DNA from: Chloroflexota bacterium
GTDB lineage: Bacteria; Chloroflexota; Dehalococcoidia; GIF9; UBA5620
Assembly (NCBI GenBank): GCA_026389735.1
Contig: JAPLHH010000170.1
Span: 1-21,654, forward strand
DNA length: 21,654 nucleotides
Direction: 5' to 3'
The notes beneath the pieces are model-generated. The model did not search any database and was not told the origin of the DNA. It saw only the letters and a program-made list of their open reading frames with translations. The translations under genes were made by a program, and so were the position numbers. Positions 16,122 through 21,654 of this stretch are shown here, piece after piece; position 1 is the stretch's first letter; each line of letters begins with the position of its first letter.

Positions 16122-17066
16122 ATGGTAGAAGCAATAAAAGTCGCTTATGTTTTCCCCGGACAGGAATCTCATTCTGTAGGCATGGGGTTAGACCTTTATG
16201 TTCATTATTCTTCAGCCCGGGAAGTTTTCGATGAAGTTGACAAAGCTCTGGGTTTCTCTCTGTCGCGTTTATGCTTTGAAGGCCCTCCAGACGACCTTAA
16301 GCAGACCGTCAATGTACAGCCAGCCGTATTGACCACAAGTGTTGCCTGCCTGAGGGCAGCTCAGGAGATTAGCAACAACGGCATACCAGAGCCCACCTTC
16401 GTCGCTGGACATGACGTGGGCACCTACGCAGCTCTGGTAGCTGCTGGTGCTCTCAGCTTGTCTGATGCCGTGCGCTTGATTCGCGAGAGAGGACGATTAA
16501 TGAACGAAGCTGGGCAAAGAACAGTCGGCGGCATGGTATCTATGACCGGCCTGGATATAGAAGTCTTCAAGAACATCAGCTTCTCCACAGGTGTTGAGAT
16601 TGCCTATATTGACGCTCCAGACCAGGTCACCATCAGCGGCAACCAGGAAAGCCTGACCAAAGCCAAGAGGCTAGCACAGATAAAGGGGGCTCGCCGCATT
16701 ATCCCACTGAGAGTAAGCGGACCATTCAATTCCACTTTAATGGAGCCGGCCATAGAAAGGCTAAGAAATACCATCTCGGAGTTTACCTTTAACAAACCAT
16801 CAGTCCCGGTTGTGGCTAATGTTACTGCCCAGCCGCTTACCGACCTGGAAGCGATAAAAGAGGAGCTGGTTAGCCAGATTGTCCGGCCGGTTCAATGGCA
16901 GCAATCTGTTGAAACTATGATCGCCCGAGGAGTAACCACCTTCTTTGAGATGGGGCCTGGTGAGGCACTGACCAAGTTGACTAAGCGAATCAGCCCCGGA
17001 GCACAGACCTTTAACATCAGCAGTGCTCAAACCATCAGTGAAATAACAAGATGGCGCAGAGGATAA
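16122..17066 (+). CDS. FabD-like protein lacking the catalytic Ser and His (likely pseudo-transacylase)
   Basis: The fold is that of malonyl-CoA:ACP transacylase: VFPGQESHSVGMG at residues 10-22 (Q14 kept), LSLSDAVRLIRERGRLMNEA at 111-130 (carboxylate-binding Arg kept), VTISGNQE, VSGPFNSTLMEP at 198-209, PVQWQQSVE and FFEMGPGEALTKLTKRI. Two key residues are changed. The nucleophile motif GHSxG reads GHDVG at 96-100, so Ser is Asp98. The usual VSGPFHSPLM reads VSGPFNSTLM, so the catalytic His is Asn203. Normal transfer through a serine ester is therefore not expected. The 314-residue frame is intact and its ATG has a strong AAGGAGGAG site, so the protein is probably made. It may act as a structural, regulatory or binding protein. 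A non-canonical enzyme using Asp98 cannot be excluded. Confidence 0.85.
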   Translation: MVEAIKVAYVFPGQESHSVGMGLDLYVHYSSAREVFDEVDKALGFSLSRLCFEGPPDDLKQTVNVQPAVLTTSVACLRAAQEISNNGIPEPTFVAGHDVGTYAALVAAGALSLSDAVRLIRERGRLMNEAGQRTVGGMVSMTGLDIEVFKNISFSTGVEIAYIDAPDQVTISGNQESLTKAKRLAQIKGARRIIPLRVSGPFNSTLMEPAIERLRNTISEFTFNKPSVPVVANVTAQPLTDLEAIKEELVSQIVRPVQWQQSVETMIARGVTTFFEMGPGEALTKLTKRISPGAQTFNISSAQTISEITRWRRG

Positions 17067-17111
17067 TCACTCACACTCCAGACCATAATATAGTGGCTGC
17101 GCTTAATCAGA

Positions 17112-18293
17112 TTGCCAGACCTCAGGGTTCTAATAGCCGAGATGCTGAAACGTAGCCCATCCCCCAGAACCGCTGCCATCTGTAATCACTGCGGCAAGAA
17201 ATCCACCCTCATCTCTAAGACCCTCGGCCTATGTACTGATTGTATCCGCCACGACTTCCAAAAGGTCGAGCCCACAATCCAGGAAGCACATCAGAAATCA
17301 AGGCAGTCCTTCAACCTGCCGCTGCAACCGCCGAAGACAAATAATGGCGTTGCTTGCCATCTATGCCTTAACGAATGTCAACTTTCGGAAGGGCAAAGGA
17401 GCTACTGCGGCGTGCGTCTAGCCACAGCAAGCAAACTCACCGGTGCCACTGCAGAAAAAGGCAATGTAAGCTGGTACTACGACCCGCTACCTACAAACTG
17501 CGTTGCCGACTGGGTTTGTCCCGGCGGTACAGGCTCAGGCTATCCTGACTTTGCTTATTGCCCAGGGCCTGAGCGCGGTTATAAGAACCTTGCCGTTTTC
17601 TATCAAGCTTGCTCTTTCGATTGCCTCTTCTGCCAGAATTGGCACTACCGCATAGCAGCAACAAAGCAAAACTGGGTCAGCCCTATGGAACTAGTCGAGG
17701 CTGTTGACGACCACACCTCCTGCATTTGTTACTTCGGCGGCGACCCAACACCTCAATTACCCCACGCCTTGCGTGCCTCTCGTCTCGCCTTAGATAAAAA
17801 TAAAGGACGTATCCTTCGCATTTGCTGGGAAACCAACGGCTCGATGCACCCAGCTTCGCTCAAGCAAGCGGCCAAGCTGTCGCTTGACTCCGGCGGCTGC
17901 ATCAAGTTTGACCTTAAAGCCTGGAATGAGAAGCTGCATATCGCCCTTTGCGGCGTTAGCAACAAAAGAACAATAGAGAATTTCAGCCTTCTCGCCGCCT
18001 ATACAAAGAAAAGACCTGAGCCGCCTTTTCTCATAGCCAGCACCTTGCTCATTCCCGGCTATATAGACGAGCTAGAAATCTCCAGTATCGCCAAATTTAT
18101 TGCCTCTTTAGACCCGAATATACCTTACGCACTCCTCGCCTTCCATCCTGATTTCCTGATGACAGACCTGCCAACAACCTCGCTCCAGGATGCTGAGCGA
18201 TGCCTAAAAGCAGCTAAAGAGGCCGGCTTACGCCGGGTGCGGCTGGGAAACATTCATTTGTTGAGGAATGAATATCAGGATGACTGGATTTAG
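17112..18293 (+). CDS. Radical SAM protein, PflA/AmmeMemoRadiSam-like
   Basis: This 393-residue protein has the radical SAM motif C167-x3-C171-x2-C174 in YQACSFDCLFCQNW, followed by CYFGGDPTPQ (the GGE-like motif) and CWETNGSM. Two cysteine-rich parts precede it: a zinc ribbon at 24-44 (CNHC...CTDC) and CHLCLNECQ...YCGVR at 82-102. This order matches the pyruvate formate-lyase-activating-like enzymes, including the AmmeMemoRadiSam group. No AMMECR1 or MEMO partner is in the window, so the substrate is unknown. The start is uncertain. TTG at 17112 gives 393 residues; ATG at 17142 removes ten residues and fits the family equally well. Neither has a strong ribosome binding site. The 3' end overlaps nusB, so the two are likely co-translated. 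Confidence 0.85.
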   Translation: MPDLRVLIAEMLKRSPSPRTAAICNHCGKKSTLISKTLGLCTDCIRHDFQKVEPTIQEAHQKSRQSFNLPLQPPKTNNGVACHLCLNECQLSEGQRSYCGVRLATASKLTGATAEKGNVSWYYDPLPTNCVADWVCPGGTGSGYPDFAYCPGPERGYKNLAVFYQACSFDCLFCQNWHYRIAATKQNWVSPMELVEAVDDHTSCICYFGGDPTPQLPHALRASRLALDKNKGRILRICWETNGSMHPASLKQAAKLSLDSGGCIKFDLKAWNEKLHIALCGVSNKRTIENFSLLAAYTKKRPEPPFLIASTLLIPGYIDELEISSIAKFIASLDPNIPYALLAFHPDFLMTDLPTTSLQDAERCLKAAKEAGLRRVRLGNIHLLRNEYQDDWI

Positions 18294-18702
18294 ACGGAAG
18301 GCCAGAACTATTGCCCTACAGACGCTTTACGAGCTTGACTGCTCGGCTCACAAGCCGAAGGAGGTTCTGGCTCGCTTGCTGAAGGAGAGAGCCCTGCCGG
18401 ATGAAGCCGCCGATTTTGCTCAGAGCTTAGTCAAAGGAGTTCTTCAGAACAAGAAAGATATAGACGATGTGATTCGAAGGTTCGCTCCAGCCTTCCCTGT
18501 CGAGCAGATAGCCCTCATAGATAGAAACATCCTCCGCCTTGCCATTTTTGAGGTTTTATTCGATAATAGAGTTCCAATGAAAGCAGCCATTAATGAAGCT
18601 GTTGAGCTGGCCAAGAGTTTTGGTAGTGATACTTCTTGGAAATTTGTCAATGGGGTTTTAGGTTCAGTAGTCACTGCTTGTGTAAAGGAAGGGAAACGAT
18701 AG
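18280..18702 (+). CDS. nusB: Transcription antitermination factor NusB
   Basis: NusB works with NusA, NusE (S10) and NusG in antitermination of rRNA transcription. The all-helical family pattern is clear: FRRKARTIALQTLYELDC at the start, then FAQSLVKGVLQNKKDIDDVI, VEQIALIDRNILRLAIFEVLF, VPMKAAINEAVELAKSFGSDTSWKFVNGVLG. All conserved blocks are present. Two ATGs are possible: 18268 (144 residues) and 18280 (140 residues). I prefer 18280 because GAGGA at 18263-18267 is too close to the first; its spacing to the second is 12 bases, long but usable. It overlaps the radical SAM gene by 14 bases. Confidence 0.92.
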   Translation: MTGFRRKARTIALQTLYELDCSAHKPKEVLARLLKERALPDEAADFAQSLVKGVLQNKKDIDDVIRRFAPAFPVEQIALIDRNILRLAIFEVLFDNRVPMKAAINEAVELAKSFGSDTSWKFVNGVLGSVVTACVKEGKR

Positions 18703-18749
18703 GAAGTGACTAAGGAAACTGTACAGGCCTGAATGCCCAGAGGGAAAGA

Positions 18750-19007
18750 ATGGCACGCATTTTGGAAAAGCTTAAGAAAGTGATTGCAGAGCAACTCGGT
18801 GTTGACGAGGAATCAATAGAGCCTTCGGCATCCTTTGTTGACGACCTCAATATTGCCCCCCCCGATTTAGCCGAGCTTATCACAGCCATCGAACAGGGAT
18901 TCAGCAGGCCGGGACGAAAGCTGGAAATATCAGACGAAGACACCGAGAAAATCGTTACCGTTCAGGACCTCATCGACTGCCTCCACGACTACGGCATCGA
19001 AGATTAA
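18750..19007 (+). CDS. ACP-like protein lacking the phosphopantetheine serine
   Basis: The 85-residue protein is an obvious acyl carrier protein homologue: ILEKLKKVIAEQLGVDEESIEPSASFVDDL, then ELITAIEQGF, DEDTEKIVTVQDLIDCL. The phosphopantetheine attachment motif, normally DLGADSLD, reads DLNIAPPDL at residues 32-40, so the serine is replaced by Pro37. It cannot carry an acyl group by the usual 4'-phosphopantetheine arm. The residues GFSRPGRKLEISDED also make the stretch after helix II about 4-5 residues longer than in E. coli ACP. The frame is intact on both sides of the C-rich run at 18855-18863, arguing against sequencing error. A GAGGGAAAG site precedes the ATG. It is last in the cluster with the FabD-like protein, suggesting the two work together. 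Role unknown. Confidence 0.85.
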   Translation: MARILEKLKKVIAEQLGVDEESIEPSASFVDDLNIAPPDLAELITAIEQGFSRPGRKLEISDEDTEKIVTVQDLIDCLHDYGIED

Positions 19008-19126
19008 GTGTCCTTGGTAATCTCCACCTTAGCAGTATAAGCAAAAATGGTTTTTGGCTTTTCCTAGAAATCCCCTCCTTCCGAACCTGTGTGTCAGCAC
19101 TTTCTGAACTTACCCACCAAGTTTAG

Positions 19127-19243
19127 ATGCCTTACTACAGAAACGTTCGAGTCCAGTATGGTAGCCCGCATTGGAAGGATACCGAACTCGTGTTTGAGAG
19201 GAAAGGACTTATCCCTGCTTTGCAGCAGTTATTTGTTAAGTAG
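19127..19243 (+). pseudogene. Small ORF or C-terminal gene remnant (38 codons)
   Basis: The frame starts MPYYRNVRVQYGSP and ends HWKDTELVFERKGLIPAL...FVK. Its second half is repeated about 100 bases downstream with mostly conservative changes at the protein level (ELVFERKGLIP against ELLFEKNGLIP), which suggests both were once coding. An in-frame stop directly precedes the ATG and there is no ribosome binding site, so this is more likely a remnant of a larger gene than a working small protein. I do not recognise the family. Confidence 0.35.
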
Positions 19244-19327
19244 GGTCACCTGTGGGCAGGCGACACCTAGGAATTGGATACGAACTTCTCTTTGAGAAAA
19301 ATGGGCTTATTCCATTTTGCAGTAGTA
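19169..19327 (+). repeat. Degenerate direct repeat (two copies of about 55 bases)
   Basis: Copy 1 at about 19171-19230 and copy 2 at about 19274-19327 share blocks GGATA-CGAACT, TTTGAGA, CTTAT-CC and TTTGCAG-AGT. Copy 2 lacks 4 bases near its start and 1 base near its end relative to copy 1, breaking its frame. This looks like a tandem duplication of coding sequence that has since decayed. Confidence 0.6.
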
Positions 19328-19445
19328 TAAACGATGCCATGTGAATCTTATTGCTAGTGAAAGACATTGAGAGTAAAATAATAATTATTCTAGAAAGAGC
19401 CGTGATTTGATTCAGGAGCTTGAGATGCAGAGGGGGGTGACTGTT

Positions 19446-20549
19446 ATGAAGAAGTGCCGAATTTGTAAAACCAAAATTCCTGAGCAATATGAATACTGCA
19501 CTTACTGTGGCGCTAATCAGAGTACAAATTTAAATCAACAAGCTACAAAACATAGCGTCTTTGCTTCACTCAAGGATTGGTTTGGCAACCTTTTTAGAGA
19601 CGAAGAAATAGATAGGCGATTAGATAGAGTTTGCATGGCTTCACTTGAAGAACATGACGACGCTAGCCTTAATGAAATGGAAATAATTGCACGTTTGAAA
19701 CCGAAGAACCGCAATTTACAATCGATACTTGCATGGTCCTATAGCGAAGCAGCCGACGAGCGGTTGGGCTTCAGAGGACCCCCTGGACTATTCCGTTACC
19801 TCAGGCCAGATGAACGCGGAAAAGCCACAGCTCTATCAATACTATCGTGTATTTGCGAAGTTGAGCTGACAGCCACACTATCTGAAATTACAAACAGTCG
19901 TAGTCATTTTTCCCTAAATGAAGCACTTAACGATGCAATTACTCTGTATGGCAAAAGTATCCGGGTAATGCCGGAGGAACCGAAGTTTTATATAAGCCGT
20001 GCCCGGGCATTTCAGAGGTTAGCTGACGGGATTTTAATGGCATTTGGTATCTTTCACAACTATGAATCACCTTATACTAAGGTAGCTGAAGATGGAACTT
20101 TTACTGTTGGGAGTATTTGTCTTGGGAGATTATCAAATTACAGCTCAAATGTATCTATACCTGTAGACCTTGGAGCTAAAGTAATTTGGTTTTACAGGCA
20201 TGCAGAAGCAGATTATTTAAAATCACTCGAGTTAGACCCAACCAGTGTTGAAACATATTTGAGCATATCTCATGTGCAGCGACAGCAAGGAAAGACAAAT
20301 GAGGCGAATAGTAATCGTGATAGAGCTTTTGAATTAGTAAATAAAGCAATAAATGCAGATACTTCGGATTGTGAAAGTTACTTCTTGAGAGCGGACATTT
20401 ACGAAGAAATTGGTGGCTTTGCTTTAGCTATAGCTGATATTGAGAAAGCTATTACGTTGTCTCCGTCCGAGCTTAGGCTTATTGGTATTAAACACAGGTT
20501 AGAGGAGCTCCGTAAGAGTAGCTCGCAAAATCAGATACAGATTAATTAA
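19446..20549 (+). CDS. Zinc-ribbon and TPR-repeat protein, function unknown
   Basis: This 367-residue protein opens with a zinc ribbon, MKKCRICKTKIPEQYEYCTYCG, with C4, C7, C18 and C21. A middle region follows, with TPR-like helix pairs in the C-terminal half: AEADYLKSLELDPTSVETYLSISHVQ and ESYFLRADIYEEIGGFALAIADIEKAITLSP are the clearest. No signal peptide or membrane segment is seen, so it is probably a cytoplasmic scaffold. The open frame reaches TTG 19407, but ATG 19446 has AGGGGGG about 8 bases upstream and starts right at the zinc ribbon, so I chose it. Codon use is more AT-rich than in the genes before it, suggesting an accessory or transferred gene. It may be paired with the HEPN gene downstream. 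Confidence 0.75.
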   Translation: MKKCRICKTKIPEQYEYCTYCGANQSTNLNQQATKHSVFASLKDWFGNLFRDEEIDRRLDRVCMASLEEHDDASLNEMEIIARLKPKNRNLQSILAWSYSEAADERLGFRGPPGLFRYLRPDERGKATALSILSCICEVELTATLSEITNSRSHFSLNEALNDAITLYGKSIRVMPEEPKFYISRARAFQRLADGILMAFGIFHNYESPYTKVAEDGTFTVGSICLGRLSNYSSNVSIPVDLGAKVIWFYRHAEADYLKSLELDPTSVETYLSISHVQRQQGKTNEANSNRDRAFELVNKAINADTSDCESYFLRADIYEEIGGFALAIADIEKAITLSPSELRLIGIKHRLEELRKSSSQNQIQIN

Positions 20550-20598
20550 TGGTAAATTCATCAATTACATTGAATAAATCAAACGAATAGCCAGTTCC

Positions 20599-20637
20599 GA
20601 GCGGCCGCCCCGTCGGGCTGCCTGCGGGCGGGTGGCA
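20599..20637. repeat. GC-rich imperfect hairpin in AT-rich DNA
   Basis: GCCGCCC (20604-20610) pairs with GGGTGGC (20630-20636), allowing one G-T pair, and inner CCG/CGG runs could extend the structure. The DNA on both sides is AT-rich, so the element stands out sharply. It ends just before the ATG of the HEPN gene and has no T-run, so it does not look like a standard terminator. It may be a dispersed repeat or a translation-control hairpin. Confidence 0.45.
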
Positions 20638-20646
20638 TTTAAAAAT

Positions 20647-21582
20647 ATGAGTAATAGATTGGCTAAATTCGAACTAATTGCAGCTCTTGGTAATCTAGAA
20701 TTGCCAAATAATTTTCGAAAGGTTTCTTTCAAGGATTTTACATTAAAAAGGTGTCCGAATCACTCATCTCCAGAAGCGACATACGATGAGGATAGTGATG
20801 ATATTGCTGATGTTGATTGGGTATATCCTGATAAACCTGATTTACGTTATCCTGTTTGTGATTATTATCTCGAAGCAATCTTTCCAGCACAAAGAGGTCA
20901 AGGGTGGAGACAAGCTGACGTTTTCTTAGCATGGTCGCTCACAAGATTAAGACTTTTCCAGAAAGGTGATCTCTGGGGTTCACTTTACAAAGTATATGAC
21001 ACAAGTCATTCGGGAATGACAACAGGTATATATGATATTGAAGAAAGCCTTAAAAGGCGGGCAAAAGAACCACCATCCGTTGGTTTATTAGTAGGAAGAG
21101 CTACATATACTATTAATAAGAATGATATCTGCAAAATAAAAGCATTTGTAAGCAAAATAGCAAGTTTTCCAATATCAGATTTTGAAATACCCATTCGTCG
21201 ATTCAACCAATCGTTTGACCGGGATTTTGTCGATGATAAAGCTATTGATCTTTTTATAACACTCGAGTCTTTGTTAAGCGAGGGGCCAGAGTCTATTGGA
21301 ACCAAGATAGCTTTACGAGCCGCTGGTCTTATTGGTAAATCGTCGTTAGAAAAACAAAACATATATTCTTTTATAAAAAAGGCGTATAGCAAAAGAAGTG
21401 ATTTGGTACACGGTGTCTCCTCAGCAATAAGATGGTTTTCAGAAAAATCTTTTAGTGGTAGCAAAAATGTTTATGAAATAGAGGATATCACAAGACGAGT
21501 ATTGAAAGTAATTGTAGAAAAAGCATGCAAAGGTGTACTTCTAAAAGCAAAAGACCTTGATAAATATTTGTTTCTTGGCTAA
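20647..21582 (+). CDS. HEPN-domain protein (Apea-like), putative RNase or defence-related
   Basis: The C-terminal third contains an Apea-like HEPN pattern: KAIDLFITLESLLSEG, then KIALRAAGLIG, IYSFIKKAYSKRSDLVHG. The R-x4-H HEPN motif is RSDLVH at residues 250-255 in this numbering. HEPN domains with this motif are often metal-independent RNases in toxin and phage-defence systems. Here that activity is inferred only. The N-terminal 180 residues have no domain I recognise. ATG 20647 gives 311 residues; GTG 20632 would add five, inside the GC-rich hairpin. Neither has a good ribosome binding site. The gene is AT-rich, follows the TPR gene by 97 bases, and has no recognised antitoxin beside it. 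The 72 bases after the stop show no gene. Confidence 0.7.
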   Translation: MSNRLAKFELIAALGNLELPNNFRKVSFKDFTLKRCPNHSSPEATYDEDSDDIADVDWVYPDKPDLRYPVCDYYLEAIFPAQRGQGWRQADVFLAWSLTRLRLFQKGDLWGSLYKVYDTSHSGMTTGIYDIEESLKRRAKEPPSVGLLVGRATYTINKNDICKIKAFVSKIASFPISDFEIPIRRFNQSFDRDFVDDKAIDLFITLESLLSEGPESIGTKIALRAAGLIGKSSLEKQNIYSFIKKAYSKRSDLVHGVSSAIRWFSEKSFSGSKNVYEIEDITRRVLKVIVEKACKGVLLKAKDLDKYLFLG

Positions 21583-21654
21583 CTTCTATTCGGTTCTGTT
21601 GTATAGTTCAGAAAAGCGGTAGAGGCCAAAGAGAAATATTTTATTAGGTGGCAC

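Larger units (their letters stand above)
19008..19445 (+). other. Gene-poor stretch with decayed coding repeats
   Basis: About 440 bases separate the ACP-like gene from the TPR gene. The stretch holds a 38-codon open frame (19127-19243) and a degraded second copy of its 3' half. No RNA gene was recognised. An AT-rich segment at 19375-19395 may hold the promoter of the TPR gene. A 6-bp hairpin at 19042-19056 is too weak to call a terminator. Confidence 0.5.

Noticed and set aside
18855..18863. Sequencing indel in the C-rich run as the reason for the lost ACP serine
   Set aside because: The reading frame is ACP-like on both sides of the run, so no net indel has occurred.
19042..19056. CAAAAA/TTTTTG hairpin after the ACP-like gene as a terminator
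   Set aside because: Six mainly A-T pairs are too weak to support an intrinsic terminator.
19143..19156. GTTCGAGTCC, resembling a tRNA T-arm
   Set aside because: Flanking bases cannot pair to form the T stem, and no anticodon arm or acceptor stem is present upstream.

Overview
The window looks like a chromosomal segment from an anaerobic bacterium. The most likely source is an uncultured member of the Chloroflexota, class Dehalococcoidia. This placement is an inference from gene content and protein flavour (a four-subunit 2-oxoacid:ferredoxin oxidoreductase, a bL9-DnaB-DnaD-DnaC replication block, a YceD-bL32 block, many GTG/TTG starts). No rRNA or tRNA marker is present to settle it.

Layout. 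(1) 123-2080, plus strand: an acetoacetyl-CoA synthetase split by a single-base frameshift. (2) 2293-5372, plus: the gamma, delta, alpha and beta subunits of a 2-oxoacid:ferredoxin oxidoreductase. (3) 5753-8962, plus: lysA, the clamp-loader delta' gene holB, and a PSP1/YaaT-family gene, tightly packed. (4) 8965-13435, minus: rplI, dnaB, a DnaD-domain gene, a double-headed DnaC-like ATPase gene and an HNH endonuclease gene, read from right to left. The first three are nearly touching or overlapping, and the last converges on the PSP1 gene with 2 bases between stop codons. (5) 13643-14833, minus: an M20 amidohydrolase. (6) 14834-15310: a divergent intergenic region with a good sigma70-type promoter for the plus strand and a two-hairpin repeat. 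(7) 15311-19007, plus: yceD (DUF177), rpmF, a FabD-like gene, a radical SAM gene, nusB and an ACP-like gene. (8) 19008-21654: a more AT-rich accessory end with decayed coding repeats, a zinc-ribbon/TPR protein, a GC-rich hairpin and a HEPN-domain protein.

How the genes work together. The oxidoreductase and the acetoacetyl-CoA synthetase point to ferredoxin- and CoA-based anaerobic carbon metabolism. The minus-strand block is a replication module: helicase, DnaD-type primosome protein and helicase loader, with the delta' clamp-loader gene close by on the other strand.

The most unusual observations are these. The FabD-like protein has lost both catalytic residues (Ser to Asp and His to Asn). 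The ACP-like protein in the same cluster has lost its phosphopantetheine serine (Ser to Pro). Both reading frames are otherwise intact, which suggests a paired non-enzymatic acyl-carrier module. The helicase loader carries two fused AAA+ domains, the first with an altered Walker A and no arginine at the finger position. The PorD-type ferredoxin subunit has an enlarged loop in its first cluster motif.
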